Source: Spirochaetota bacterium
Lineage (GTDB): Bacteria; Spirochaetota; UBA4802; UBA5368
Length of the DNA stretch: 62,345 bases
Direction: 5' to 3'
Assembly: GCA_004297825.1 (NCBI GenBank)
Contig: SCSX01000062.1
Span: forward strand, 1-62,345
Shown here: piece after piece, positions 25,177 to 34,492 of the stretch
Position numbering within the stretch: position 1 is the first letter of the stretch
How the letters are laid out: each line of letters starts with the position of its first letter
Translations under genes and position numbers: made by a program
Notes under the pieces: generated by a model
The model's input: the letters and a program-made list of their open reading frames with translations, nothing else
Told to the model about the DNA's origin: nothing
Database searches by the model: none

Positions 25177-26652
25177 ATGGACCGCTTTCTCGACTACACC
25201 ATAATCGCGCTCTACCTCACCGGGGTCACTGTCTTCGGGATCATCTCCGGCGGGAAGCAGCGCACCGTCACCGATTACTTCCTTGGCGGGAAGGCCATGC
25301 CCTGGTGGGCGGTGGGATTCTCGATCGTCGCGAGCGAAACGAGCACGCTCACCTTCATAAGCGTGCCGGGACTCGCATACAAATCCAACATGCATTTTTT
25401 ACAGGTGGCGTTCGGCTACCTCGCGGGCCGGCTCCTCGTAAGCCTCGTCTTCATCCCCGCGTACTACCGCGGCAACATCGAGACCGCCTACGATTTCCTG
25501 GGAAAGCGCTTCGGACTTTCGCTCCGCAAGTTCGCGTCGTCAGTCTTCATCGTCACGCGCGTGCTCGCCTCGGGGGTGCGGCTCTTTGCGACGGCCATCC
25601 CCGTGCACATCATCACCGGCTGGGACTACGCCGCGTGCATCCTGGTCATAGGCGGCTTCACGCTCGCCTACACCTACCTGGGCGGGCTCAAGGCCGTGGT
25701 CGCGATGGACGTGGTCCAGCTCTTCATCTACCTGGGCGGGGCGGGGGCGGCCATGTACCTCATCCTCGCGGCGCTCCCGGGCGGGTGGAGCGACGTTGTG
25801 CGATACGCCTCTGCCGGCGGCGCGGACAAGTTCCAGGTCCTCAACCTTAATTGGGGCGGGGGGCCGATAGCCTTCCTGGCCTCCCCCTATACCCTTTTAG
25901 GCGGGGTGCTCGGCGGGACCTTCCTCACGATGGCGTCCCACGGCACCGACCAGCTCCTGGTGCAGAGGCTCCTTGGCTGCAGGTCGAAACGCGACAGCCA
26001 GAAGGCGCTCATGCTGGACGCGTGCTTCATTGTCCTCCAGTTCGCATTTTTCCTGGTACTGGGCCTGTGCCTGTACGCCTTCTACCAGGGTGCGCCGCTC
26101 GCCGAGCTCGGGCTAAAGTCCTCGGACGAGATATTCCCGAAGTACATCGTCGAAAACCTTCCGGCGGGGCTCTCGGGCTTCGTGATCGCCGGGGTGCTCG
26201 CATCCGCGATGGGATCGCTCTCTTCTTCGATAAGCTCGCTCGCCTCGTCCACATACCTGGACCTTTTCAAGCAGTCCGCGGCGGGCGGCGGGGTGTCCGA
26301 TACGCGGGGTGTCTTATGGTCGCGCGCCTTCACGCTCTTCTGGGGAATCCTGCTTATCGGCGGCGCGCTCCTCTTCACGAGCACGACGAACCCGGTGGTC
26401 GAGCTGGGCCTCAAGATCGCATCGGTCACCTACGGGGCGCTCCTGGGCACGTTCTTCCTGGGGCTCATCCCCTCGCGCATAAACACCGCCGACGCGTACG
26501 CGGGCTTCGTCACGGCCCTCGCCGTCATGTGCGCGGTGCTCTTTCTCACGAGGATCGACTTCACATGGCACACGCTCATCGGCTGCGCCTCGTGCCTCGC
26601 GGCGGGACACGCGAGCATGGGCGTGCGGAAATTTATTTCCACACGCCTGTAG
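25177..26652 (+). CDS. Sodium:solute symporter (SSS family)
   Basis: A 491-aa inner-membrane protein with about 13 hydrophobic helices. The family hallmarks are seen at the N-terminus (DYFLGGKAMPWWAVGFSIVASETSTLTFISVPG) and in the middle (GGLKAVVAMDVVQLFIYLGG), the latter matching the SSS signature. Members use the sodium gradient to import sugars, amino acids, carboxylates or nucleosides. The substrate cannot be read from sequence alone. It lies 16 bp behind the secreted-protein gene, and a DUF2867 gene follows. Confidence 0.9.
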   Translation: MDRFLDYTIIALYLTGVTVFGIISGGKQRTVTDYFLGGKAMPWWAVGFSIVASETSTLTFISVPGLAYKSNMHFLQVAFGYLAGRLLVSLVFIPAYYRGNIETAYDFLGKRFGLSLRKFASSVFIVTRVLASGVRLFATAIPVHIITGWDYAACILVIGGFTLAYTYLGGLKAVVAMDVVQLFIYLGGAGAAMYLILAALPGGWSDVVRYASAGGADKFQVLNLNWGGGPIAFLASPYTLLGGVLGGTFLTMASHGTDQLLVQRLLGCRSKRDSQKALMLDACFIVLQFAFFLVLGLCLYAFYQGAPLAELGLKSSDEIFPKYIVENLPAGLSGFVIAGVLASAMGSLSSSISSLASSTYLDLFKQSAAGGGVSDTRGVLWSRAFTLFWGILLIGGALLFTSTTNPVVELGLKIASVTYGALLGTFFLGLIPSRINTADAYAGFVTALAVMCAVLFLTRIDFTWHTLIGCASCLAAGHASMGVRKFISTRL

Positions 26653-26718
26653 GGGACTGAAGCTTCACGGAAACTGAGGCATAAGTAAAGGCGCAGATTG
26701 CAATTTCATCCCGAGGTT

Positions 26719-27222
26719 ATGATGAACACACAATCCTTCCCCGAGCTTTCAGATCTCCTCAAGGACTGCGACCACGTCGATGTAAAGACGGTCGAATCGA
26801 CGAACGACATGCGGGCGTTCATCGCGGGCATGCTCAACTACGCTCCGCGATGGATGGTTTTTCTATTCAGGGTGCGCGGGGTGTTGGCCCGCCTCCTGGG
26901 CTTGCGCCATGAGGATTCGCCTGGGCCGCGCCGATGGGAGCCCGACGAAATTCCCTTCAAAAAGGGCGCCTCCCTCTCCTTCTTCACCATATACGACGCG
27001 AAGCCGGACCGGCACTACATCGCGTACGCGCGCGACACACATCTTGTCGGTTATCTCGCGATTATCGCCGAACGGTTGCCGGACGCGGTCAAACCGTGGA
27101 GATATCACGTGGTCACGATCGTGAAGTACCAGCACTGGACCGGGCCCGTGTACTTCAACGTAATCCGTCCGTTCCATCATATCGTCGTGCACTATATGGC
27201 CGCCGCGGGGGCCAAATCCTAA
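26719..27222 (+). CDS. DUF2867 family protein
   Basis: About 168 aa. It matches the DUF2867 pattern: an FRVRG-LARLLGL segment near residue 50, a D-HL segment (DTHLVGYLAII) near 110, then VVTIVKYQHWTGPVYFNVIRPFHHIVV at the C-terminus, where V-PFH is the family's best-conserved block. The function of the family is unknown; some members are fused to NAD-binding epimerase-like domains. Two adjacent ATG codons (26719, 26722) follow CCGAGG. The stop lies 7 bp from that of the convergent aminotransferase gene. Confidence 0.75.
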   Translation: MMNTQSFPELSDLLKDCDHVDVKTVESTNDMRAFIAGMLNYAPRWMVFLFRVRGVLARLLGLRHEDSPGPRRWEPDEIPFKKGASLSFFTIYDAKPDRHYIAYARDTHLVGYLAIIAERLPDAVKPWRYHVVTIVKYQHWTGPVYFNVIRPFHHIVVHYMAAAGAKS

Positions 27223-27231
27223 ATCTCATCG

Positions 27232-28617
27232 CTACAGCAGGTGCGGCGTCTTTTCCTTTATATACGGCATTAAAAATTCGAAACTCTCCTTCACCTTCCG
27301 CACGCACACGTCGACGTCCTTTTCCGTCATGGGCGTCGAGATGACGAACTCGTTGCGGCTGGCCGAGAAGATGCCGCGATTGAGCAGCTCCACGTGCAAC
27401 AGCGTCTGGAGCTCCAGGCACGGAATGAGTGCCGTGGCGTAGTCGAGGGCGTTTGAAATTTCTTTGTCGCTGAAGTTGATGTTGCATTGCGATCCCACTC
27501 CCGTCGCCTGGCACCGGAGCCCCAGCTCCCTGAATACGCCCGTGAACCCGTCCATCATTCTCTTCCCCAGTCCGTTCGCGTACTCCACGGCCTTCGCGTC
27601 GAATTTTCTCATCGCGGCAAGACCTGCCGCCATCGTGACCTCGTTGCCGTTGAAGGTCCCGGCCTGGGTGATCGCGTCTGGATTGAGCATGTCGAGCGTG
27701 AAGCGCTCCATGTTTTTCCGGCTGGAACCGACCGCTCCCACCGGATATCCTCCGCCGATAATCTTGCCCACGGCGCTTATGTCGGGTATCGCATTTTCGC
27801 GGACCTGCATCCCGCCCGTGCTCGCCCGGAACGACTGGACCTCGTCAAATATGAGCAGTATGCCGTAGCGGTCGCACAGCGCGCGCAATCCTTTGAGATA
27901 CCCCGGGCGGGGGACAATGGTTCCCATGCTCGCCAGGTAGGGCTCCACGATCATCCCGGCAAGCGTGTCCCCGTGGCGCTTCATGAGGATCTCCGCCGCA
28001 TCGAGGTTGTTGAAGGGCGCGATCACGATGTTCTGGAGCGTGCTCCGCGGAATGCCCGCTCCCTCCAGGTGCGGTTTCGGCAGGTCTCCCGGCGCAAAGT
28101 CCGGGATCAGGGACACCTTCGCGTCATCCTGTGTTCCGTGGTACGCACCCTCGATCTTTATTAGCATGTCCTTCCCCGTCACCGCGCGCGCGACCCGCAT
28201 CGCGAACATGGTCGCCTCGGTGCCCGAGTTGGTGAACCTGATCTGGTCAATGGACGGTATGCGTCCGCACAGGAGTTTTGCCAGTTCCGTCTGGAGCACG
28301 GAAGGGGTGCAGAGGACCGATCCCTTTTCAAGCTGCGCGGCGACCGCGGCCGTGATGTCGGGATCGCAATGCCCGTGGATAAGGGAGGTGTAATTATTGA
28401 GGAAATCGATGTACTCGTTGCCGTCTATGTCCGTAATCCGGCATCCCCTGCCGCGCTCGATGAAGGCCGCATAGGGCTTATAACTGACCGAATCCCTCGT
28501 GTGCCCCCCGGGCATGTACCTGGCTGCTTCCGGATGAAGCGCCGCGGACTTCACGGTCCGTTCCCTGAACCTGCGCATTACCTCGTTGACAATCCTGTCG
28601 CTCTCTGTTCCCGGCAT
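27232..28617 (-). CDS. Class-III PLP-dependent aminotransferase, glutamate-1-semialdehyde-mutase-like
   Basis: A 461-aa PLP enzyme. Visible motifs: SGTEATMFAMRVAR (131-144), the phosphate/ring contact EGAYHG (156-161), D258 in LLIFDEV contacting the pyridine nitrogen, and the Schiff-base Lys285 in SAVGKIIGGGYPVGA. These place it near glutamate-1-semialdehyde 2,1-aminomutases, but no tetrapyrrole genes are nearby, so it more likely acts on another amino acid or amine. GGGAGG precedes ATG 28617. The promoter TTGACA (28696-28691) touches a 34-bp palindrome, and the divergent TetR gene is the likely regulator. Confidence 0.88.
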   Translation of the reverse strand: MPGTESDRIVNEVMRRFRERTVKSAALHPEAARYMPGGHTRDSVSYKPYAAFIERGRGCRITDIDGNEYIDFLNNYTSLIHGHCDPDITAAVAAQLEKGSVLCTPSVLQTELAKLLCGRIPSIDQIRFTNSGTEATMFAMRVARAVTGKDMLIKIEGAYHGTQDDAKVSLIPDFAPGDLPKPHLEGAGIPRSTLQNIVIAPFNNLDAAEILMKRHGDTLAGMIVEPYLASMGTIVPRPGYLKGLRALCDRYGILLIFDEVQSFRASTGGMQVRENAIPDISAVGKIIGGGYPVGAVGSSRKNMERFTLDMLNPDAITQAGTFNGNEVTMAAGLAAMRKFDAKAVEYANGLGKRMMDGFTGVFRELGLRCQATGVGSQCNINFSDKEISNALDYATALIPCLELQTLLHVELLNRGIFSASRNEFVISTPMTEKDVDVCVRKVKESFEFLMPYIKEKTPHLL

Positions 28618-28692
28618 GATGATGCCTCCCTTTATTCGTGATGTGCGTCGATCGGGGCGCACGGATATCATTGCCAATTTATTTTAATATTG

Positions 28693-28726
28693 TCAAATAT
28701 ATTTTAATATATTAAAATATATTTGA
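28693..28726. promoter_or_regulatory. 34-bp perfect palindrome, probable TetR operator
   Basis: Starting TCAAATATATTTTAATA and mirrored exactly over 34 bp, this AT-only core (C and G only at the ends) lies midway between the divergent aminotransferase and TetR genes. Its left end overlaps TTGACA of the leftward promoter on the minus strand. A rightward promoter (TTGACA 28744-28749, CAAAAT 28767-28772) follows on its right. Confidence 0.7.
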
Positions 28727-28799
28727 TACACTTCATTATAGTGTTGACAAGGTCCCCGCGCTTCCCCAAAATAGTGGGCAGCGGAAGGAGAATCACCGT

Positions 28800-29486
28800 A
28801 TGGCGCCCGTAAAAAACACGTCGGTAAAGGAAGAGAGGAAGGAATGGGCCCGCGCCCAGCGCCAGGAAAGGATCATCGGCATGGCCGCGCAGCTCCTGGC
28901 CAAATGCGACATCGAGGAAATTACGCTCGAAGACGTGGCGAAATCCTCCGGCTATACCATCCAGAACCTGTACCAGTATTTTAAAAACAAGGACGACCTG
29001 TTCGCCGCCGTATTGCTGAAAAAACTGAAGGTCATGTACGCGGACGCGGAGAGTGCGGTCGAGCGCACGACTTTGGGCATAGACCGTATCATCACCCTGG
29101 GCGATAAATACGTGGATTTCTGCCTCAGGAACAAAAGGTATTTCGATCTTCAAATGCATTTCGAGCGGAAGTTCTGCGCGTACCACAAGCTCACCGCGAA
29201 GAAAACGCGTGGTGATTTTATCGTTCAGTGCCAGGGCGTAATCGACCAGGTGAGCGACCTGGCGATCGATGCCATAAAATCCGGGATTGAGGACCGCTCC
29301 ATCAAAACGCATCTCAAGCCCCTGCACCTCATGCTCCTCCTCTGGGCGCAAATGCTCGGCGTGATACAGGTCATCACCATGCGCCAGAGGTATTTTAAGG
29401 AAATCTACGAGCTGACATCGGAAAAATTCCGCAGGGATTTCAAAGACTCCATCCAGGCATATCTGTCCTCCGGCCAGGGTAAATAA
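28800..29486 (+). CDS. TetR/AcrR-family regulator
   Basis: A 228-aa regulator. The N-terminal domain has RQERIIGMAAQLLAKCDIEEITLEDVAKSSGYTIQNLYQYFKNKDDLF, a textbook TetR helix-turn-helix with the YQYFKNKDDLF recognition segment. The C-terminal half is an all-helical ligand domain. It is divergent from the aminotransferase, sharing a 34-bp palindrome, and is followed by a sodium:solute symporter 145 bp downstream. A regulon of transporter plus aminotransferase is plausible, the inducer being the transported amine or amino acid; this is inference. Confidence 0.9.
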   Translation: MAPVKNTSVKEERKEWARAQRQERIIGMAAQLLAKCDIEEITLEDVAKSSGYTIQNLYQYFKNKDDLFAAVLLKKLKVMYADAESAVERTTLGIDRIITLGDKYVDFCLRNKRYFDLQMHFERKFCAYHKLTAKKTRGDFIVQCQGVIDQVSDLAIDAIKSGIEDRSIKTHLKPLHLMLLLWAQMLGVIQVITMRQRYFKEIYELTSEKFRRDFKDSIQAYLSSGQGK

Positions 29487-29631
29487 CGCGTGTCCTTCAA
29501 ATGCTTGACGTTTTCGACGACGAAGTAATACTTCATACCCATCGGCGCGTGTAAAAGAAGGGGAGGGGTGGGGATATCTCCCATGAAAGGCGCCCGCGGA
29601 AAAAGCTTAAAATTACTGTAGAGGTCCCGCC

Positions 29632-31413
29632 ATGCAATTGACCGTCGTCGATTTCGTCGTCATCGCGCTGTACTTCCTGTTCAACCTGGCGATCGCGCTG
29701 TGGCTGCGGAAGCGGGCCACGAAGAGCGTGAGCGATTTCTTCGTCTCCGGCGGAAAGGCGAGCTGGTGGCTGGCGGGGACCTCCATGGTCGCGACCACCT
29801 TCGCCGCCGATACGCCCCTCGTCGTGACGGGGCTCGTCGCGAAGAACGGGATCGCGGGAAACTGGATATGGTGGAGCATGGTTTTTTCAGGGATGCTCAC
29901 GGTCTTCTTCTACGCGAAGCTCTGGCGCCGCGCGGGCGTGCTCACCGACGTCGAGTTCGCCGAGATCCGCTACGCCGGGAAGCCCGCGGCGTTTCTCCGC
30001 GCATTCCGCGCGGTCTACCTGGGGCTGCCCATCAACCTCATCATCATGGGATGGGTCAACCTGGCGATCGTGAAGATCATGATGACGGTGCTGGGCGTCT
30101 CCAAGGTGGAGGCGCTGGGCATGACGATCATCATCATGGTCCTCACGGCGTCCATCTCGACGATATCGGGACTGTGGGGCGTGCTCTGGACGGACCTCTT
30201 CCAGTTCGTGCTCAAGATGGGCATGGTGATCGCGCTCGCGGTCTTCGCGGTGGGCGCGAGCGGCGGCATGGGGACGCTCCTGGACGACCTCCGGAAGATC
30301 GACGCCGCGCGCGATCCCGGAAGCTCCATCCTCTCGCTCGTGCCCGACGTCAATTCCGCGTGGATGCCCATGATCACCTTCTTCGTCTTCATCGCGGTGA
30401 ACTGGTGGGCCTCATGGTATCCCGGCGCCGAACCGGGGGGCGGGGGCTATATCGCGCAACGCATCTTCTCCGCGAAAGACGAGAAGCACTCGCTCCTCGC
30501 GACGCTCTGGTTCAATATCGCCCACTACGCCCTGCGTCCCTGGCCGTGGATCCTGGTCGCGCTCGTCGCCGTGGTGCGCTACCGGGACGACCCGCAGTTC
30601 GCCGCGGACCCGGAGTCCGGCTACATCCGCATTCTCGTGAGCGACCTCCCCGCGTACCTGCGCGGCCTCATGCTCGCCGCCTTCGCCGCGGCGTACATGT
30701 CGACCATAGGCACCCAACTCAACTGGGGGGCGAGTTACCTCGTCAACGACGTCTACCGGCGCTTCATCGCCAGGGAAAAGGCCGAGCCGCATTATGTGCG
30801 GATCTCGCAGGCGGTCACGATGCTGCTCATGCTCCTCTCGGTCGTCGTGACCTTCTACATGGAATCGATCGCGGACGCGTGGAAGGTGCTCATGGCGCTG
30901 GGCGCGGGGACCGGGCTCGTCTACATCCTCCGCTGGTTCTGGTGGAGGATCAACGCGTGGAGCGAGATCTCCGCGATGAGCGCGGCCTTCGTCACATCGC
31001 TGGTTCTACAGTTCGTCTTCAAGATGGACGAGGGCGACCCGCGCTCCTTCGCGTACCTGCTCCTCATCACGGTCGCCGTCACCTCGGCCACCTGGCTCGC
31101 GGTAACCTATCTCACGCGGCCCGAGCCCATGGATACCCTTGTCTCGTTCTACCGGAGGGTGCGCCCCAACCCCGCGCTCTGGGGCCCGGTCGCCGCGCGG
31201 GCGACGGACGTCGTTCCGCAGAAGGACGGCGTGTTCAACCTTTTCAACTGGCTCCTGGGCGCCGCCATGATCTACGCGTTCCTCTTTGGCGCCGGAAAGA
31301 TACTGCTGGGAAGCCCGGTCACGGGAGTCGTCTTCCTCGCGTGCGGAATAGCGGCAGGGGGTCTGATATACTTTAACATCAACAGGCGCGGTTGGGAATC
31401 CGTGGGGCGCTGA
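29632..31413 (+). CDS. Sodium:solute symporter (SSS family), large form
   Basis: A 593-aa membrane protein with about 13-15 helices. The N-terminus (SVSDFFVSGGKASWWLAGTSMVATTFAADTP) and GLWGVLWTDLFQFVLKMG match the SSS family. It is about 100 residues longer than the first symporter; the extra part is a C-terminal extension beyond residue 470 with two more hydrophobic stretches. Related long forms with YPGAEPGGGGYIAQRIFSAKDE occur in many Gram-negatives and are uncharacterised or described as amino-acid or carboxylate carriers. GAGG lies before the ATG. Its position after a TetR gene suggests ligand-controlled expression. Confidence 0.9.
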   Translation: MQLTVVDFVVIALYFLFNLAIALWLRKRATKSVSDFFVSGGKASWWLAGTSMVATTFAADTPLVVTGLVAKNGIAGNWIWWSMVFSGMLTVFFYAKLWRRAGVLTDVEFAEIRYAGKPAAFLRAFRAVYLGLPINLIIMGWVNLAIVKIMMTVLGVSKVEALGMTIIIMVLTASISTISGLWGVLWTDLFQFVLKMGMVIALAVFAVGASGGMGTLLDDLRKIDAARDPGSSILSLVPDVNSAWMPMITFFVFIAVNWWASWYPGAEPGGGGYIAQRIFSAKDEKHSLLATLWFNIAHYALRPWPWILVALVAVVRYRDDPQFAADPESGYIRILVSDLPAYLRGLMLAAFAAAYMSTIGTQLNWGASYLVNDVYRRFIAREKAEPHYVRISQAVTMLLMLLSVVVTFYMESIADAWKVLMALGAGTGLVYILRWFWWRINAWSEISAMSAAFVTSLVLQFVFKMDEGDPRSFAYLLLITVAVTSATWLAVTYLTRPEPMDTLVSFYRRVRPNPALWGPVAARATDVVPQKDGVFNLFNWLLGAAMIYAFLFGAGKILLGSPVTGVVFLACGIAAGGLIYFNINRRGWESVGR

Positions 31414-31552
31414 GTTTGGATATCACCGCGAGTGTGTAAGCGTGGGAAAGATGATACGCATTAAGCCCCCTGAATCCCCCTGAGGGAGACTTGAGTATAT
31501 CATCCTTCGTTATGATTATGAAAACCGAAAGTTTTGCTAAACTATTGTCTTG

Positions 31553-31586
31553 CCCCCTGCGGGGGTGCGGGGGCCGCTCCTGCGGC
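31553..31586. repeat. Two adjacent GC-rich hairpins
   Basis: CCCCC-TGC-GGGGG (31553-31565) and GCCGC-TCCT-GCGGC (31573-31586) stand side by side ahead of the SemiSWEET gene. There is no T-run, so they are not a standard terminator. Confidence 0.4.
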
Positions 31587-31623
31587 GGCACAGTGTAAGT
31601 ATCCGGAAAGGAGGGTTACGACC

Positions 31624-31890
31624 ATGCTCGAATTCATAGGTATTTCCGGATCGCTGCTTCTTTCGCTGTGCGGCCTGCCCCAGGCGGTGCAGAGCCTGCG
31701 GAACCGACACAGCCATGGGATCTCGTACGGCTTCATCTGGATGTGGGTCACGGGCGAGATCGCGCTCCTCATCTACGTCGCCGGCACCACCGCCGACCTG
31801 ATCCTGATCGTTAACTACCTCTTCAACCTGCTCATAGGCGGGGTCATCCTCTGGTTCAAGCTGTTTCCCGCGAAGACCGCGGCCGATTGA
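31624..31890 (+). CDS. SemiSWEET-type PQ-loop sugar transporter
   Basis: An 88-aa protein with three membrane helices and the PQ-loop signature in the first: SLCGLPQAVQSLRNRHSHGIS, where the Pro-Gln pair and the following S-x-GIS turn are diagnostic. SemiSWEETs dimerise to move sugars down their gradient. The upstream frame is open from 31534, but ATG 31624 is preceded by AAAGGAGGG and gives exactly the family length. The gene stands alone, so the substrate is not indicated. Confidence 0.85.
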   Translation: MLEFIGISGSLLLSLCGLPQAVQSLRNRHSHGISYGFIWMWVTGEIALLIYVAGTTADLILIVNYLFNLLIGGVILWFKLFPAKTAAD

Positions 31891-31937
31891 TCCCGTGCCC
31901 GCAACCGCGCCCCCGATAATTCATTGGCAATTATAAT

Positions 31938-31948
31938 GGGGGGCCGAT
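31938..31948 (+). repeat. Dispersed motif GGGGGGCCGAT, copy 4
   Basis: An exact copy between the SemiSWEET and lipoprotein genes. Confidence 0.5.
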
Positions 31949-31990
31949 ATACTTGGTCTTCGAAAATTATTCACCTGAAGGAGCCGGGCC

Positions 31991-32626
31991 TTGAAGATTC
32001 GACTTACCAAAACGGCCGCACTCATTTTCCTGCTGACGATCCTTTCATTAATGGCCTGCGCCACCGCCCCCAAGACCCACAATGACTACGTCGATCTCTT
32101 CCGCGACGAGTTTCCGAACCCGGTCGTGCGCGTGAGCGCGAGCCCGCTCCCGCAGTTCTCCGTGTGCTCCGTCTACGACAAGTCCTGGGAGGCCGAGGAC
32201 CCGCTCATCCCGCAGACCTGGATCGCGACCGCGGACGGGAAAATATTCCGCGGCTTCGAAATCGAGAAGGCGCTCCTGCACGCGGGCTACGAGGCGAAGA
32301 GCGCGCAGGACGCGATGATGCTCCTGGAACTCTACATGATGGTGAGCGACGGGCTCACGCTCATACGGGACCCGGACGACGAGTACTTCAAGCCGATCAT
32401 ACCCGCCGCCGAGCGCGTGAAGATCAGGAAGCCCTCGTGCGAGCGGCTCGCAAACGCGTGGGTGGTGCGATGCCACGCGCTCTCCAGCAACGCCCGGCAG
32501 GTGCTCTTTCGGAACAAGCCGGTAATCTATACGCTGGAGGCTGTAACCCTGCGCGCGGACGGCCGCTCATTCGCGCACGAGCGGCGCCCGGTATGGAGCT
32601 CCGCGTCGGGCACGGAGCCGGAGTGA
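31991..32626 (+). CDS. Lipoprotein of unknown function
   Basis: A 211-aa product starting at TTG with GAAGGAG upstream. The signal peptide ends in the lipobox LMAC (Cys at about 23), so the mature protein is lipid-anchored. The mature part carries several cysteines (in FSVCSVYD, KPSCERLAN and VVRCHALS) that may form disulfides. No domain is recognised. It ends 16 bp from the convergent methyltransferase gene. Confidence 0.7.
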   Translation: MKIRLTKTAALIFLLTILSLMACATAPKTHNDYVDLFRDEFPNPVVRVSASPLPQFSVCSVYDKSWEAEDPLIPQTWIATADGKIFRGFEIEKALLHAGYEAKSAQDAMMLLELYMMVSDGLTLIRDPDDEYFKPIIPAAERVKIRKPSCERLANAWVVRCHALSSNARQVLFRNKPVIYTLEAVTLRADGRSFAHERRPVWSSASGTEPE

Positions 32627-32642
32627 CGGCAGGAAGCCACGC

Positions 32643-33356
32643 CTACCGCCCTTCTACCTTCCGGCACCGGTAGGTCGCCATGCAATGGTCGCCATATGCT
32701 GCGTCGATGATATCGAAACCCGCCCGGTAGAGCATCTCCTCCATAATCCAGTCATAGGTCGAGAATTCCTGGCGGATGTGCCGCTCGAAATTGCGCGCGG
32801 TTTCGTCGCCGGCAACCTTCCGAAAATCCTCCACGGCGAACGACAGCGCCTTTTCGTACGAGTCGAGCTTGACCGAGAACACGATATCCCTCAGGTACAG
32901 CATGCCGCCGGTAACCAACATGTCCGCGATGCGCCTGAGCGCGACGAGCTTCCAGAAGTCAGGGAGGTGATGGAGCGCGAGTTCGGTCACGACGGCGTCG
33001 AGCGGCGGCCCGGCGTGTTCGCAGGTAAGAAAACCGGCGTGCACGAAGGTGATATTGTCCAGGTCGCGGGCTGCCGCTTTCTTCTTCGCGTACGAGATCA
33101 TCACGGGAGAAATATCGACGGCGATCACCTCCCTGCAGAACTCGGCGGCCCGCATGGCAAACTCCGCGGTACCGCAGCCGATCTCCATGATCCGGTGATC
33201 GTATTCGAGCTTGAGCGCCCTTATAATTACATCGACCTCCGCCGCCCGGTCTCGAAACGCGCCCATCCGCTCATCGTACCGGCGGACCTCGTCCTCATTC
33301 TCGTAGTCGGTTCCGATCTGCTTCATCTCGTCGTACTGCCACGCGGGTATGGTCAT
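32643..33356 (-). CDS. Class-I SAM-dependent methyltransferase
   Basis: A 237-aa Rossmann-fold methyltransferase. Motif I reads IMEIGCGTAEFAMRAAEF (about 57-74), the acidic end of strand 2 is VIAVDISPVMI, and the post-motif D-VVTELALHHLPDFWKL is the UbiE/ArsM-like helix. The acceptor is unknown. The frame is open far upstream, but ATG 33356 follows CGGAGGGG and begins the expected short N-terminal helix. Confidence 0.88.
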   Translation of the reverse strand: MTIPAWQYDEMKQIGTDYENEDEVRRYDERMGAFRDRAAEVDVIIRALKLEYDHRIMEIGCGTAEFAMRAAEFCREVIAVDISPVMISYAKKKAAARDLDNITFVHAGFLTCEHAGPPLDAVVTELALHHLPDFWKLVALRRIADMLVTGGMLYLRDIVFSVKLDSYEKALSFAVEDFRKVAGDETARNFERHIRQEFSTYDWIMEEMLYRAGFDIIDAAYGDHCMATYRCRKVEGR

Positions 33357-33632
33357 GGTCCCCTCCGGTACTGTGTTCTGGTGGATCGGGTTCCGGATTA
33401 ATCCATCCCGCATCCCGGGGCAAGCGCTATTTCTGCTTCGCAGGCCCCATGAAGTGCGTCCGCGGAAGGAACCTCCCGGCGAAAGCGCAAGGAATGGGTG
33501 AGGTGGGCCGTTACGCCCGCGGGAGAAAGCATTGCGCGCCGCGCGCATTGACAACCGGCCGAACTTCCGCGATATTATTTTCATGGCGGCGGAAACTCGC
33601 TCGTTCGCCGCGAAAGGATATGGAGGCATCCC

Positions 33633-34394
33633 ATGAAAAAAAATTTAGCAGTGTGCGCGATTCTCTGCGCGGCCGCGCTTGCGGTCGCGACCGGGTCCCG
33701 CGCCGAGGACGCGGCGCTCCCCGGCAAAACGGAGGCGCCCGCGTTCCAGGATTACGCGAACCGCCTTGAAGTGTATCTGACCCCCGGCTTCTCGTATTTG
33801 TACGGCCGCGACTCATTGAACGACCGGCTCGCGGCGAACGGCTACCCCGGCGTTCGTCCCGCGTACGCGGCGTCGGGGGGCGGCATCCGGATAGGCATGG
33901 ACCGATTCATCCTGGGCATGGAGGGATACGGCTTCTCGGGCAGGCCCCGCCAGAGCGCGACACACACGGTTACCGCGGCCGGTGGCTTTGCGACGCTCAA
34001 CATCGGCTACGCGGCGCTCGTGACCGGGAATTTCCGGCTCTACCCGCTCCTGGGACTGGGCGCGGGCGGGACCGTGCTCACGATCGAGGAGCGCGGCACC
34101 CCCACCTTCGATGAAATCATGACCGATCCCGGCAGGGGCGTCACGGTGACCACGGGCGGGCCGCTCGTGAACGCATCCCTCCAGGCCGAGTACTTCATCC
34201 GGCTCATCAACCGGGGCGGCATCGTGATCGGCGTGCAGGCGGGCTACATGTACCAGTTCTACGATCCCGGCTGGTTCCTCGCCGGAAGCGGCGGCGGCCG
34301 CGACATGCGCGACCGCGAAGCGGACGGCGGGCCCGCGTTCAGGCTGAACGGTCTGTACGGGGGACTCAGGATCGGGTGGTCGTTTCTATTTTAG
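33633..34394 (+). CDS. Predicted outer-membrane beta-barrel protein
   Basis: A 253-aa protein with a Sec signal (KKNLAVCAILCAAALAVATGSRA, cleavage near residue 24). The mature part alternates hydrophobic and polar residues in repeated strands rich in Gly and Tyr (RFILGMEGYGFSG, FATLNIGYAAL, GGIVIGVQAGYMYQF) and ends with GLRIGWSFLF. A terminal Phe is the usual barrel-assembly signal of outer-membrane proteins. GGAGG precedes the ATG. No specific porin or adhesin family is recognised. Confidence 0.75.
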   Translation: MKKNLAVCAILCAAALAVATGSRAEDAALPGKTEAPAFQDYANRLEVYLTPGFSYLYGRDSLNDRLAANGYPGVRPAYAASGGGIRIGMDRFILGMEGYGFSGRPRQSATHTVTAAGGFATLNIGYAALVTGNFRLYPLLGLGAGGTVLTIEERGTPTFDEIMTDPGRGVTVTTGGPLVNASLQAEYFIRLINRGGIVIGVQAGYMYQFYDPGWFLAGSGGGRDMRDREADGGPAFRLNGLYGGLRIGWSFLF

Positions 34395-34440
34395 GGGAAT
34401 GCAGGCTGCGTATCCGGCCGGAATATGCTCCGGATTTTCA

Positions 34441-34469
34441 TTGACAGCGCGTGACTCCTTACCTATATT
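34441..34469 (+). promoter_or_regulatory. Promoter of the AbrB/PIN toxin-antitoxin pair
   Basis: TTGACA (34441-34446), a 17-bp spacer and TATATT (34464-34469), 23 bp before the antitoxin ATG with AAGGAG in between. Confidence 0.65.
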
Positions 34470-34492
34470 GAAATTCGTAAGGAGATACGATC

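Noticed and set aside
29700-31376. 558-codon frame overlapping the second symporter on the same strand
   Set aside because: The other frame has the transmembrane pattern and family signature; this one is Arg/His-rich and has none.
31470-31500. CCCCCTGAATCCCCCTGAGGG as a terminator after the second symporter
   Set aside because: The pairing is weak and there is no T-run.
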